In this document: positions 1 through 9,423 of the stretch, piece after piece | How the letters are laid out: each line of letters opens with the position of its first letter | How positions within the stretch are numbered: position 1 is the first letter of the stretch | NCBI RefSeq assembly: GCF_037969875.1 | Contig: NZ_CP150218.1 | Coordinates: 7,440,001 to 7,504,000 of the forward strand | Direction: 5' to 3' | From: Paenibacillus sp. FSL R7-0337 | GTDB taxonomy: Bacteria; Bacillota; Bacilli; Paenibacillales; Paenibacillaceae | DNA length: 64,000 bases | Notes under the pieces: model-generated | What the model saw: the letters and a program-made list of their open reading frames with translations, nothing else | Databases searched by the model: none | What the model was told of the DNA's origin: nothing | Position numbers and translations under genes: made by a program

Positions 1-1536
1 ATTGCTTTTCTATGTATACGGTTCACCCTCATGGCTACCATCGAGAGCGATTACCGGGAGATCGGTGTTATGAAGGCCATCGGTCTGCGTGTCTCGGATC
101 TCAAAAGAATCTATCTGGCCAAATACGCAGCAATAGCGGCTATGGGCAGCATACTCGGTCTCACGTTAGCGTTCAGCTTCAAAGGTCTGTTGCTTGAGAA
201 TATCAGGCTGTATATGGGCGAAAGTGCACATCCGGCCCTTGCTCTGGCGTGTGGCGTCTTTGGTGTACTGCTTGTATTCCTCACTATTGTTGCCTATGTG
301 AACCGGGTGCTGAAGCGTTTCCGCAGGATTTCGGCGGTTGAAGCCATCCGGTTCGGGACAGCTCAGGAGACCCGGAGGGGCTCCAGACGTTTGACCTTGA
401 GCGGCAACCGGCTGCTGAATACGAATGTCTACCTGGGCGTTAAGGATGTCTTGTCCAGAAAAAGTCTATACGCAACCATGCTTGCGGTGCTCGTCATCTC
501 TTCATTCCTGATGATTGTGCCGCAGAATCTCTATCATACGATCTCCTCTCCGAGCTTCATTACATACATGGGTATCGGTGAGAGTGATCTGCGGCTGGAT
601 ATCCAGCAGACGGACCATATTGCAGAGAAAGCCGCAGATATTGCGCGGGTGATGGAGCAGGATGTGATGATCTTCCGTTTTGCCGTGCTGACCACTCAGG
701 CGCTGAACGTGAAGCTGGACAATGGTGTCGTTGAGCGGATAAAGGTTGAGCTGGGCGACCATTCCATTTTTCCGGTTGCCTATGATGAAGGACATGGCCC
801 GGTTGCAGCGAATGAGATTGCCCTCTCCGCCGCGAATGCCAAGGAGCTGGGCAAGCAAGCCGGTGATTCCCTGACCTTGCTCGTAGACGGAGAAGCGAAG
901 GAGCTTACGGTGTCCGGGATTTATTCGGATGTGACCAACGGCGGGAAAACAGCCAAGGCCACCTTCACCACGACTTCTGATCAGGCCATGTGGGCCGTGA
1001 TTTATGCGGAGCTTGCAGATTCCATGCTAATCAGCAGCAAGGTGAGCGAATATGCAGAGCGGTTCAGTTATGCGAAGGTGTCCGATATCGGGGAATATGT
1101 GACGCAGACATTCGGCTCCACCATTCGCTCAGTCGGTAAGGCCGCATGGGCTGCTCTAGCCGTGATGCTGGTCCTGAATGTACTGATTACACTCTTGTTC
1201 ATGCGGATGCTGGTAGCTAAGGACCGTTACCCTATTGCCGTCATGAAATCGATGGGCTTCCGGAATTCCGATCTGACTGTACAGTATTATGCGCGTTCTA
1301 TATTTGTACTGGTGGCCGGGATGGTTCTGGGCACCCTGCTGGCGAACACCCTGGGGCAGACTCTTGCCGGGGCCGTGATCTCCTCCTTCGGGGCTTCGTC
1401 CTTCAAGTTCGTGGTCCATCCGCTCTCCGCGTATCTGCTGTGCCCGCTGATTATGACCGGTTCTGTGCTGATAGGGGCGGTTATCGGCACATCGGGCATC
1501 GGCCGAATTCAAATATCCGGCAATATTAAGGAGTAG
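1..1536 (+). CDS. FtsX-like ABC transporter permease, 5' end cut by window
   Basis: The frame is open from base 1, so only the C-terminal 511 residues are present. Visible are two hydrophobic helices near residues 37-95, one near 155-175, an exposed domain of about 200 residues, then three helices in the last 130 residues. This is the helix-domain-helix plan of duplicated FtsX/MacB permeases. Short conserved segments such as VMKAIGL (near 22) and VMKSMGF (near 413) are the repeated FtsX coupling motifs at the cytoplasmic ends of the helices. The gene lies 9 bp before an ATPase gene, so the two probably form one exporter. The substrate is unknown; peptides, lipids or lipoproteins are typical of the family. 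Confidence 0.9.
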   Translation: MAFLCIRFTLMATIESDYREIGVMKAIGLRVSDLKRIYLAKYAAIAAMGSILGLTLAFSFKGLLLENIRLYMGESAHPALALACGVFGVLLVFLTIVAYVNRVLKRFRRISAVEAIRFGTAQETRRGSRRLTLSGNRLLNTNVYLGVKDVLSRKSLYATMLAVLVISSFLMIVPQNLYHTISSPSFITYMGIGESDLRLDIQQTDHIAEKAADIARVMEQDVMIFRFAVLTTQALNVKLDNGVVERIKVELGDHSIFPVAYDEGHGPVAANEIALSAANAKELGKQAGDSLTLLVDGEAKELTVSGIYSDVTNGGKTAKATFTTTSDQAMWAVIYAELADSMLISSKVSEYAERFSYAKVSDIGEYVTQTFGSTIRSVGKAAWAALAVMLVLNVLITLLFMRMLVAKDRYPIAVMKSMGFRNSDLTVQYYARSIFVLVAGMVLGTLLANTLGQTLAGAVISSFGASSFKFVVHPLSAYLLCPLIMTGSVLIGAVIGTSGIGRIQISGNIKE

Positions 1537-1545
1537 ATCAAGAAG

Positions 1546-2304
1546 ATGAAGAAGATTATTTCGGGTGAAAATATAACCAAACAATACGGTACCGGCGATG
1601 AGCGCCGCAAGGTGCTGGATGAAGTATCCGTAGATATTCACGAAGGTGAATTCGTCTCGGTGATGGGACCTTCAGGCTCCGGGAAATCCACGCTGCTGTT
1701 TGCACTGAGCGGAATGGACCGGATCGACTGGGGTCTGGTTACCTTTGAGGGCAGGGATCTGGGGATACTTGCCGAGGATGAGCTTGCGGATCTCCGCAGA
1801 ACGGGAATGGGCTTCGTATTCCAGCAGCCGACGCTGATGAAGAATCTGAACATTCTGGATAATATCATTCTGCCATCGATGCGCGGCAACCGGCGGAAGG
1901 TTGCGGCGATTACGGATAAGGCGCAGCAGCTTATGCAGAAAGTGGGCATCGCTGAGCTGGCGAAGCGTGATATTACGGAGGCTTCGGGCGGGCAGCTGCA
2001 GCGGGCCGGCATCTGCCGGGCGCTGATGGGCAGTCCGCGGATTATTTTTGGGGATGAGCCGACCGGTGCGCTGAATCTGAAGGCTGCCGGGGAGATTATG
2101 GACCTGCTGTCCGGGATCAATGAAGAAGGGACGGCCATCATGCTGGTCACCCATGATGCCACTGTGGCGGCCAGGACGCAGCGGATTATGTTCATGTGTG
2201 ACGGCCGGATCGTCGATGAGATACGCCTGCCGAGATACAGCGGAGGGACGCTTGAGCCCCGCATGAAATTAATCACGGCAAAAATGCGGGAGAATGGGAT
2301 TTAA
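1546..2304 (+). CDS. ABC transporter ATP-binding protein (MacB/LolD type)
   Basis: The product is a 252-residue nucleotide-binding subunit that would power the upstream FtsX-type permease. Walker A is GPSGSGKST (41-49), the signature is SGGQLQR (148-154), and Walker B is IIFGDEP (167-173), followed by the TGAL D-loop region typical of the LolD/MacB clade. The H-loop histidine is in LVTHD near residue 202. The C-terminal extension of about 30 residues is basic and has no known domain. A gap of only 9 bp from the permease gene supports co-expression. The substrate cannot be inferred from the ATPase. Confidence 0.93.
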   Translation: MKKIISGENITKQYGTGDERRKVLDEVSVDIHEGEFVSVMGPSGSGKSTLLFALSGMDRIDWGLVTFEGRDLGILAEDELADLRRTGMGFVFQQPTLMKNLNILDNIILPSMRGNRRKVAAITDKAQQLMQKVGIAELAKRDITEASGGQLQRAGICRALMGSPRIIFGDEPTGALNLKAAGEIMDLLSGINEEGTAIMLVTHDATVAARTQRIMFMCDGRIVDEIRLPRYSGGTLEPRMKLITAKMRENGI

Positions 2305-2376
2305 TAGAAATGAACGATCTGCCCGGATGGTTCGTATTATAGTTATTTGCTAACACCAAGGAAGAGGTGAAAGGAA

Positions 2377-3090
2377 ATGCTGACCATCAAGAATTTTACG
2401 AAGAGCTATAAAGGCGGGGCTAAGGCGGTAGATGATCTCAGCCTTGAGGTTGAACGGGGTGACATCTACGGCTTCATCGGCCATAACGGCGCAGGCAAGA
2501 CCACGACGATCCGCGCTGTGGTGGGCGTGCTTGATTTTGAACAAGGGGAGATTGAGATTGACGGCATCTCGATCCGCAAGAATCCGGTAGCCTGCAAGGC
2601 GAATATTGCCTACATCCCGGATAATCCGGACCTGTACGATCACCTGACGGGGATTCAGTACCTGAACTTCATCGGCGATCTCTTTAGTGTACCGGGGTCC
2701 ACCCGGGAGCGGCTGATCGGGCAATACGGCGATGCCTTTCAGCTCACAGCGAGTCTGGGCGATCTGATCTCCTCGTATTCCCACGGTATGAAGCAGAAGC
2801 TGGCCATTATCTCTGCGCTTATTCATGAGCCGAAGCTTTTAGTGCTGGATGAGCCTTTTGTGGGCCTTGATCCGAAGGCAGCGCATACGCTGAAGACCAT
2901 CATGACGGATCTGTGCAGCAAGGGCAGCGCCATCTTTTTCTCCACACATGTACTGGATACGGCAGAGAAGCTCTGCAACAAGATTGCGATCATCAAGGGC
3001 GGACGGCTGATTGCCCACGGCTTAACTGAAACGGTACGGGGTGAGAACAGCCTGGAGGACGTATTCATGGAGCTGATCGATAATGATTAA
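2377..3090 (+). CDS. ABC transporter ATP-binding protein (ABC-2 exporter type)
   Basis: This 237-residue ATPase has Walker A GHNGAGKTT (35-43), a signature of the divergent form YSHGMKQ (134-140) and Walker B LLVLDEP (154-160). The SHGMKQK form is common in EcsA- and YtrB-like exporter ATPases. The start follows a purine-rich GAAAGGAA site. The gene overlaps the next permease gene by 8 bp, so the two are probably translationally coupled. It is a second ABC module, separate from the FtsX-type pair upstream because its sequence belongs to another subfamily. Confidence 0.93.
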   Translation: MLTIKNFTKSYKGGAKAVDDLSLEVERGDIYGFIGHNGAGKTTTIRAVVGVLDFEQGEIEIDGISIRKNPVACKANIAYIPDNPDLYDHLTGIQYLNFIGDLFSVPGSTRERLIGQYGDAFQLTASLGDLISSYSHGMKQKLAIISALIHEPKLLVLDEPFVGLDPKAAHTLKTIMTDLCSKGSAIFFSTHVLDTAEKLCNKIAIIKGGRLIAHGLTETVRGENSLEDVFMELIDND

Positions 3091-4681
3091 TGTCTGGAGA
3101 TTAACGAAGCTGCAGCTGTTGTCCTCCTTCGGCCTCAATCAGGCGCTCCATACGAAAGACCCTGCACAGAGGCGCAAGGCGCTGCTGATCAGCCTCTTGG
3201 TGATAGCCGGTATACTCATGATCGGGGCCGTGTCATTCGGCTACAGCTTCATGATGGCACAGTCATTCGAGCAGCTCGGGCGGATGGAGCTATTGCTGGC
3301 CGTGATGATGGCGGTTACTTCGCTGGTAAGCTTCTTCACTACGGTCTATAAGGCAAGCGGGGTATTATTCAGTTATAAGGATTACGATATGATCATGTCC
3401 CTCCCGGTGAAGACCAGCCATGTTGTGGCAAGCCGGGTGCTTCAGCTCTATGTGATGAATCTGTTCTTCACGCTGCTGATCATGCTTCCAGCGGGAGCGG
3501 TGTATGCGATACATGTGAAGCCGGGTGTGCTCTATTATCTGTTTTTTCTAATGACGCTCTTCTTCATTACCCTGCTGCCGATTATAGCGGCTACGCTGGT
3601 GGGCTCCCTCATTAGCTGGGTCTCTTCACGGTTCCGGGCGAGCAAAATCCTGAATATGATCCTCACGTTCGCCTTCATCATTGTACTGATGCTGGGCTCG
3701 TTCACGCTCAATCAAGGGCAGCAGGCGATTGCAGATGTTGGAGCCGCCTTAGGTGATATGATCTTCAAGGTGTATCCTCCGGCTTCTGTGTATGTTGCAG
3801 CGGTCTGCTCGTACCGGGTAAGCGCCTTGCTCTTCTTCATCGCGGTGTCTGTGTTGGTCTTCATGCTGTTCTCGGTCCTGCTGGCGACCCGGTACAAGGC
3901 GATTCATACAGGGCTTATGACCAGCCGCGCTAGCCGTGGATATAAGATGAAGCCGTTACAGTCTAATTCAGCATTCAAGGCCTTGTATCTTAAGGAGCTG
4001 CGGCGTTATTTCAGCTCGGTCAATTATGTGCTGAACACAGGGATCGGGATGGTGCTGCTCCTGATGATGTCCATTTCCTTATTATTCGTCAGCTCAGAGC
4101 AGCTGGGAACTATACTAGACATCCCGCAGTTGTCAGACTCCCTCAGTACGCTGAGTCCGCTGGTTATCTCTCTATTCGTTGTTCTGAGCTGTACGACAGC
4201 CTGCTCTATTTCGCTGGAAGGCAATCATCTGTGGATCTTGACCAGCTCCCCCGTGCCCAAACCGGCGATTATATTCAGCAAGGTGGCGGTGAATCTCACC
4301 ATTACGTTACCGCTGATTGCCATAAGCTGGGTGCTACTGACGTATACCCTGCATGCCGGGTGGATGGAGAGTCTATTCATGCTGGCCGTTCCGGTAATCT
4401 ATGCCTGCTATTCAGCCCTGCTGGGCGTTCTTGTGAACCTGAAGCTGCCTAAGCTCGACTGGACAAGTGAAGTTGCGGCGATCAAGCAGAGTGCGTCGGT
4501 GCTGGTATCGATGCTAATCGGTGTCCTAACGCTGGCTGTTCCCGCCGTACTGTTCATGCTTCTTCCTGGGGTGGGCGGAAACCTCATCCTGCTGGGATAC
4601 GGCGTGCTTCTAGTAGCGGTCTGCGCCGGAATGTACAGATATATCCAGATTAACGGGGAACGGTTGTTTCAGAAGCTGTAG
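3083..4681 (+). CDS. ABC transporter permease, 532 aa
   Basis: A polytopic membrane protein with about a dozen hydrophobic segments (for example near 38-56, 68-92, 155-180, 195-215, 250-270, 320-340 and 500-525), longer than a typical ABC-2 permease. It matches the plan of the large putative exporter permeases found beside EcsA/YthP-like ATPases in Bacilli. The gene overlaps its ATPase by 8 bp. The substrate is unknown. The membrane role is well supported by hydrophobicity and context, but the exact family is not certain from reading alone. Confidence 0.85.
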   Translation: MINVWRLTKLQLLSSFGLNQALHTKDPAQRRKALLISLLVIAGILMIGAVSFGYSFMMAQSFEQLGRMELLLAVMMAVTSLVSFFTTVYKASGVLFSYKDYDMIMSLPVKTSHVVASRVLQLYVMNLFFTLLIMLPAGAVYAIHVKPGVLYYLFFLMTLFFITLLPIIAATLVGSLISWVSSRFRASKILNMILTFAFIIVLMLGSFTLNQGQQAIADVGAALGDMIFKVYPPASVYVAAVCSYRVSALLFFIAVSVLVFMLFSVLLATRYKAIHTGLMTSRASRGYKMKPLQSNSAFKALYLKELRRYFSSVNYVLNTGIGMVLLLMMSISLLFVSSEQLGTILDIPQLSDSLSTLSPLVISLFVVLSCTTACSISLEGNHLWILTSSPVPKPAIIFSKVAVNLTITLPLIAISWVLLTYTLHAGWMESLFMLAVPVIYACYSALLGVLVNLKLPKLDWTSEVAAIKQSASVLVSMLIGVLTLAVPAVLFMLLPGVGGNLILLGYGVLLVAVCAGMYRYIQINGERLFQKL

Positions 4682-4735
4682 TCCTGGTTGTTGTGAGCGC
4701 ATCAAGTAGTCCCAATTAAGTTAGGAGATGAAAAT

Positions 4736-6001
4736 GTGCAGACCCAACGTGAGAAGCTGGAGCATTATGTGAATGAGTACTTGAAGCTGTGGGATATGTT
4801 CGGCGTGATTCAGGTCATCAGGAAGGGCGAGGTGCTCTTCGAGCGGGCCTGCGGATATGCAAGCATGGAGTTTCGAATTAAAAATACGCTGGCGTCACGC
4901 TTCTCGCTCGCCTCTATGTCGAAGCAGTTTACGGCCTTTGCTGTCATGCTGCTGCATGACAAGGGCCTGCTGGATGTTGACCAGCCTGCACGCCTGTATC
5001 TCCCGGCAGAGCTGGCCATTGACGAGTCCATCACTGTCCATCATTTGCTGTCACATACCTCCGGTCTATATAACTTTTATAATTTTGAGAACGATTTCTT
5101 CGGCGGAGACTACCGGCTGGACTATTCCCGGACAAGGTTCTTCCGGCAATACATTAACAAGAAGCCAACCAAGCCAGCTGGAGCAGCGTACGATTATAAT
5201 AACTCCAACTACAATCTTCTGGCCTGGATCATCGAGCATGTCTCGGGGGAGAGGTACGGGGAGTTTCTGCATCATCATATTTTTTTGCCTCTAGGGATGA
5301 GCAGAAGCACAGTGGATGACGGCTGCGCCGTGATTGAGAATAGGTCCAGCAATTACATCAAAGACTTCGCGGAAACCGTAAAATGCCCGTATTATAACGA
5401 GAAGTTCAGCATCGGTGCTGCTGCGGTTGTTTCGGACTGCGGGGATTTGTACAAGTGGTATGTCTGTCTTCGTGATCGGCAGCTCTTGTCGCCTGCGGCC
5501 TATGAACGATTCTTCCATGAGAACGAGAACAACTACTGCTACGGCCTCGAGCATCACCTAATATGCGGGCAAGACCGGTATTCCCATGGGGGCGATCAGC
5601 TGGGGATCTGCACGTATATGCAGAATTTTTTTGCGGAAGATCTGTGCATTATCATTCTCTCGAACAATGAGGGCATCAATCAGTACAGACTGGGTAATGC
5701 GCTCGCGGATATTATGCATGATGTGGAGGTGGAGGCTCCGGCCCGGCATCCTGAGCTTCAGCTCAGTGAGGAATGTTTAAGGGCGTACTGCGGAACCTAT
5801 CTCGCAGACAAAATTCAGATCGAGCTGACCGGCGGGAAGCTGTACTTCACCAGATTCACCGGCAACGTTCATATCGAGCTCTACCCGGTAGGCGAGGGAG
5901 AATTTGTCCAGCGCCATTATGAGCAGCTCCAGCCCTACAGGATCACTGAGAATGCGCAGGGGGAGAAAATTTTTCTCGGATATGCACGATTTGCCCCTTG
6001 A
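4736..6001 (+). CDS. serine hydrolase, class C beta-lactamase/esterase family
   Basis: A 421-residue penicillin-binding-protein-like serine hydrolase. The nucleophile motif is S60-M-S-K63, the second motif is Y154-N-N156, and the third is HGG within YSHGGDQ near residue 283. These are the three active-site elements of the family. The last 90 residues form a separate beta-rich domain often found in this group. No signal peptide is visible, so it is probably cytosolic, which argues against beta-lactam resistance and for an esterase or D-aminopeptidase role. Translation starts at GTG 4736, behind TTAGGAGATG; an overlapping ATG at 4734 is out of frame. Confidence 0.88.
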   Translation: MQTQREKLEHYVNEYLKLWDMFGVIQVIRKGEVLFERACGYASMEFRIKNTLASRFSLASMSKQFTAFAVMLLHDKGLLDVDQPARLYLPAELAIDESITVHHLLSHTSGLYNFYNFENDFFGGDYRLDYSRTRFFRQYINKKPTKPAGAAYDYNNSNYNLLAWIIEHVSGERYGEFLHHHIFLPLGMSRSTVDDGCAVIENRSSNYIKDFAETVKCPYYNEKFSIGAAAVVSDCGDLYKWYVCLRDRQLLSPAAYERFFHENENNYCYGLEHHLICGQDRYSHGGDQLGICTYMQNFFAEDLCIIILSNNEGINQYRLGNALADIMHDVEVEAPARHPELQLSEECLRAYCGTYLADKIQIELTGGKLYFTRFTGNVHIELYPVGEGEFVQRHYEQLQPYRITENAQGEKIFLGYARFAP

Positions 6002-6057
6002 AGTTACCGCGGCGTCAAGTGATAGGATAGGGATGAGATCACAGGAAGGAGGCATAA

Positions 6058-6942
6058 ATGAACAGGACTGTTGTTAGCATACAGCAATTGTCGGAGCAAC
6101 TGGGGCTGACGAGCCGCACCTTGCGGCACTGGGAAGCGGTAGGATTGTTTCAGAGTAAGAGAGAGGTATCTTCCGGCTGGCGTACATATGATGAACATGC
6201 GCTTAAGTGTATCAGGATCACAGCGCTGCTGCGGAGAATGGATATTCCGATCAGAGAAATACAGCCTATTCTAGATCAGGATTCTGTATCTGCACTTAAG
6301 CAGGTTATACAGAACAGGATAATGGCTCTACAGGTACACCAGGAAGAACTCGGACGGATGGGACAGCAATTACATCAGGTACTCGATTGCCTGAATACTT
6401 CCAATAAGAGGACCTCCATTCAGGAGGAACTGCTTAGCGAAATGGAGAGGGTATTTATGAGTAATGTAACGGGACAGTCAACTTTCAAAGTGATTACATT
6501 GCCGGCGATGAGAGTAGCTTATCATATCGTGGTGGACCAATCTCCGGAAGACAAAGCGATGGGTCCTATCATGGATTGGCTGGAATCTGCTAATCTTCTG
6601 GGTACGGCCCGGTTATTCGGCGGGAATATGAAGCCTATGCCAAGCAGTGCAGGTAAACCCTATGGCTATGGAATGTGTGCGACAATTCCTGAAGGAATCA
6701 GCGTCCCTGAGCCTTTCAAGGAAATGCTCCTGCCCGGCGGACTCTATGCCCGATTGGATAGCAGTGACGACATTGGAGGCTCCTGGGAAATACTGATGGA
6801 TCAGTTAGAGCATAGTCAAAAGTACCGTTCTGACCGCAGCAGACTCTGTCTGGAAGAGCATATCCGCAATGACAGCCCTGCGGGCAGTGGCAATCTATAC
6901 GATTTGAGTCTGCTGGAACCTGTAGTGTTGAAATCATTGTAG
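6058..6942 (+). CDS. MerR-family regulator with GyrI-like effector domain
   Basis: A 294-residue regulator. Residues 8-75 form the MerR winged helix (SEQLGLTSRTLRHWEAVGLF), followed by a dimerisation coiled coil near 80-125. Residues about 138-290 resemble the GyrI/AraC-effector small-molecule domain, as in BmrR- or Rob-like proteins. The start is supported by AGGAGG 8 bases upstream. It stands alone between a serine hydrolase and a GNAT gene. Ligand-controlled activation of a nearby gene, perhaps the acetyltransferase downstream, is plausible but not shown. Confidence 0.85.
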   Translation: MNRTVVSIQQLSEQLGLTSRTLRHWEAVGLFQSKREVSSGWRTYDEHALKCIRITALLRRMDIPIREIQPILDQDSVSALKQVIQNRIMALQVHQEELGRMGQQLHQVLDCLNTSNKRTSIQEELLSEMERVFMSNVTGQSTFKVITLPAMRVAYHIVVDQSPEDKAMGPIMDWLESANLLGTARLFGGNMKPMPSSAGKPYGYGMCATIPEGISVPEPFKEMLLPGGLYARLDSSDDIGGSWEILMDQLEHSQKYRSDRSRLCLEEHIRNDSPAGSGNLYDLSLLEPVVLKSL

Positions 6943-7079
6943 CCAAATCCAGTAAAAGAAGGGAAGTAAATGAGCATTGAGTTCAGTAACAGCAGAAGCG
7001 GGACATGGGGCCTGGCTCCGTACTTAAGGGTGAGCATTTGGATTACGTCTATAAGGTATAACGTCAGGAGGTACATACT

Positions 7080-7562
7080 TTGAAAAAGTCAGAGGTTACA
7101 CTAAGTAAAGCTACGGTGAAGGATGCGCCTGCGATTCATGCTATGCAGCTTCAGGCCTTTCTTCCGCTCTTGGAGAAATATCAGGATTATGAGACAAATC
7201 CGGCTAATGAGACGCTGGAGAGAACTATAGAACGGATGAATCAGGAATTTGTTGATTACTATATCATCCGAAACGCCGGAAATGCTGTAGGCAGCATGAG
7301 AGTCAAGAAGATAGATGAGCATCATTACTGGCTCGGTCAGATATGCGTATTGCCGCAAAGTCAAGGCCTGGGCATAGCCCAGCAGGCCTTCTCCCTAATT
7401 GAAAAGATCTATGCGGATGCGAAAACCTGGGGGCTGGCTACCGTCGTGCAGGAGGAGCGTAACTGCTATTTGTATGAGAAGTTGGGCTATAGAAGGACAC
7501 CTGAAACTCAAGTAATCAACGATAAGCTGACCTTGTGCTTTTACGAGAAAACGCTTAATTGA
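7080..7562 (+). CDS. GNAT-family N-acetyltransferase
   Basis: A 160-residue protein with the GNAT acetyl-CoA signature in ICVLPQSQGLGIAQQAF (about 90-106, Q/R-x-x-G-x-A type) and a C-terminal NCYLYEKLGYR element typical of the fold. Translation starts at TTG 7080 behind CAGGAGG. A hairpin terminator follows at 7590. The substrate is unknown; small amines or an antibiotic are possible. Confidence 0.85.
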   Translation: MKKSEVTLSKATVKDAPAIHAMQLQAFLPLLEKYQDYETNPANETLERTIERMNQEFVDYYIIRNAGNAVGSMRVKKIDEHHYWLGQICVLPQSQGLGIAQQAFSLIEKIYADAKTWGLATVVQEERNCYLYEKLGYRRTPETQVINDKLTLCFYEKTLN

Positions 7563-7589
7563 TGTTAACGCCTACAGATATGAAATGCT

Positions 7590-7609
7590 GCCTCTTCTTA
7601 GGAAGGGGC
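7590..7609 (+). terminator. rho-independent terminator after the GNAT gene
   Basis: GCCTCTTC (7590-7597), loop TTAG, GAAGGGGC (7602-7609) form an 8-bp stem with one G-U pair, followed by a T-rich tail. It separates the GNAT gene from the regulated dioxygenase promoter. Confidence 0.7.
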
Positions 7610-7670
7610 TATTTATTGTACAGAAGTACTTGACAACTGTAACTATAGAAAGTAAAGTAAGAATATAAAT

Positions 7671-7723
7671 TATCTTAACTTAAAGATAATATTTAGCCAA
7701 ATATCTTAAAGTAAAGATATAAT
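7671..7723 (+). promoter_or_regulatory. promoter with two MhqR-type operators
   Basis: Two 18-bp inverted repeats share the arms TATCTT and AAGATA with a 6-bp centre: 7671-7688 and 7702-7719. They are 31 bp apart, about three helical turns, so two dimers would lie on the same DNA face. A perfect -10 (TATAAT, 7718-7723) pairs with TAGCCA (7694-7699) at an 18-bp spacer, placing the second operator inside the promoter. The half-sites match the TATCT/AGATA form known for MhqR of B. subtilis. Repression relieved by quinones or other electrophiles is inferred. Confidence 0.75.
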
Positions 7724-7753
7724 CTGAATGAATCAACTTAGGAGGCAATTCAA

Positions 7754-8692
7754 ATGAACAAGCAAACCATGGGTATTCATCATATCACCGCTATTGCCCA
7801 GCATCCGCAGGAGAATATGGACTTTTATGCAGGAGTACTGGGGCTGCGGCTGGTGAAGCAAACGGTTAATTTCGATGATCCGGGAACGTATCACTTCTAC
7901 TTCGGCAATGATGGCGGGAAGCCGGGGACGATTATTACCTTCTTCCCGTGGGCGGATGCGTATCAAGGTAAGATCGGCGGGGGCCAGGTTGGCGTTACCT
8001 CGTATGTGATTCCGGTCGGGGCGCTGGCGTTCTGGAGAACGCGGCTCACGGCGTTCAAGGTGGCTTACACAGAGATGGAGCGGTTCGGGGAGCAGTACCT
8101 GGAATTCGATGATCCGCACGGCCTGCATCTGGAGCTGGTGGAACGGGAGGCGGGTGAGCGTAATGAATGGACCTTCAGCGGAGTAACACCGGAGGTGGCA
8201 ATCAAGGGCTTCGGCGGCGCAACATTGCTGTCCACGCATCCTGAACAAACGGCTGAGCTGCTGGAGAAGGTGATGGGACTTACATTCGTGGGGCAGGAAG
8301 GCGATGTCGCCCGCTACCGCTCGGCTGCGGATCTGGGCAATGTGGTTGAGCTGAAGGTAACGGCTGTACCGCGCGGTGAAATGGGTGTGGGCACTGTCCA
8401 TCATATCGCCTGGAGAGCAAAGGATGATCAGGATCAGCTTGAATGGCAGGAAGTTGTGCATGATAATGGATATGGGGTAACGCCGGTGCAGGACCGGAAT
8501 TATTTCAACGCCATCTATTTCAGAGAGCATGGGGAGATTCTGTTCGAGATCGCTACCGATCCTCCGGGCTTCGCTCATGACGAGACACCGGAGACGATGG
8601 GAAGCAGCCTGATGCTGCCTGCACAATACGAGCCGCATAGAGCACAGATTGAACAAGTTCTGCTGCCGGTTACTGTAAGAGAGCTTAACTAA
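7754..8692 (+). CDS. ring-cleaving dioxygenase (VOC family, MhqO/MhqA-like)
   Basis: A 312-residue extradiol-type dioxygenase made of two vicinal-oxygen-chelate modules (about 7-130 and 150-300). Candidate metal ligands are His in GIHHITAIA near residue 9, His in VHHIAWRA near 217 and Glu in ILFEIATD near 267. Relatives in Bacillus open catechol or hydroquinone rings and protect against quinones. The start has GGAGG 8 bases upstream. The gene follows a promoter with two MhqR-like operators and lies 31 bp before a flavin reductase gene, forming a quinone-stress operon. Confidence 0.9.
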   Translation: MNKQTMGIHHITAIAQHPQENMDFYAGVLGLRLVKQTVNFDDPGTYHFYFGNDGGKPGTIITFFPWADAYQGKIGGGQVGVTSYVIPVGALAFWRTRLTAFKVAYTEMERFGEQYLEFDDPHGLHLELVEREAGERNEWTFSGVTPEVAIKGFGGATLLSTHPEQTAELLEKVMGLTFVGQEGDVARYRSAADLGNVVELKVTAVPRGEMGVGTVHHIAWRAKDDQDQLEWQEVVHDNGYGVTPVQDRNYFNAIYFREHGEILFEIATDPPGFAHDETPETMGSSLMLPAQYEPHRAQIEQVLLPVTVRELN

Positions 8693-8723
8693 TCTGATCT
8701 GACAATACAAAGGAGGCACGAGC

Positions 8724-9317
8724 ATGATCACTATAGATCCGCAGCAGGGCACCGAACGGGATAATTATAAGCTTCTGGTCGGGACGATTATTCCTCGTCC
8801 GATAGCTTTTGTAACCACCTTGTCGGAGGATGGGATCTTGAACGGTGCGCCATTCAGTTACTTCAATATCGTATCCTCCAACCCGCCAATGATCTCCGTT
8901 TCTATTCAGCATGCCGGGGGTCAGTCCAAGGATACTGCACGCAACATCAAGCAAATGAAGGAGTTTGTAGTTCATATTGTGGATCAACAGAATGTCGGAC
9001 AAGTGAATATGACTGCTACGCCGTTGCCGCCTGATCAGAGTGAGGTCACCTTAGCCGGAATGACGCCTGTAGATAGTCTGCGCATTAAGGTTCCCGGCGT
9101 TCAGGAAGCGAAGGTACGGATGGAATGTGTCCTTGAGCATAGTCTTGAATTGCCTAACAATGATCTGATGATTGGCAGGATCGTGCAGTTTCATCTGGAC
9201 GAGGCGATCTACGAGCAGGGGAGAATTAATCCGGTGGCATTAGGGGCGGTCAGCCGTCTGGCCGGGAATAGCTATGCGGGGATTGGGGAGATTTTTGAGA
9301 TTGAGCGGCCGGTGTAA
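8724..9317 (+). CDS. flavin reductase-like FMN-binding split-barrel protein
   Basis: A 197-residue protein with the flavin-reductase split-barrel pattern: IIPRPIAFVTT (about 20-30), GAPFSYFNIVSSNPP (about 42-56) and a C-terminal RINPVALGAVSRLAG segment. Members bind FMN and reduce flavins or quinone-like compounds. It probably shares the MhqR-type promoter with the dioxygenase upstream, since no promoter or terminator is visible in the 31-bp gap. A strong terminator follows. Confidence 0.87.
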   Translation: MITIDPQQGTERDNYKLLVGTIIPRPIAFVTTLSEDGILNGAPFSYFNIVSSNPPMISVSIQHAGGQSKDTARNIKQMKEFVVHIVDQQNVGQVNMTATPLPPDQSEVTLAGMTPVDSLRIKVPGVQEAKVRMECVLEHSLELPNNDLMIGRIVQFHLDEAIYEQGRINPVALGAVSRLAGNSYAGIGEIFEIERPV

Positions 9318-9399
9318 CTGTACCCAGCCATTCTAATCCGGCGAGGACATCTGAACACTTAAGTCAGTGAGCTACTATAGTCTCTAATACACACAATAA

Positions 9400-9423
9400 A
9401 ACCCTGGCGGAAGCGCCAGGGTT
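9400..9423. terminator. terminator after the dioxygenase/flavin reductase operon
   Basis: A perfect 10-bp stem, AACCCTGGCG and CGCCAGGGTT, with a GAAG loop. T-rich flanks allow activity on either strand. Confidence 0.8.

Noticed and set aside
7635..7647. AACTGTAACTATA also found at 12424-12436, considered as a shared regulator site.
   Set aside because: A 13-base match between two places in 64 kb is expected by chance, and it is not symmetric.
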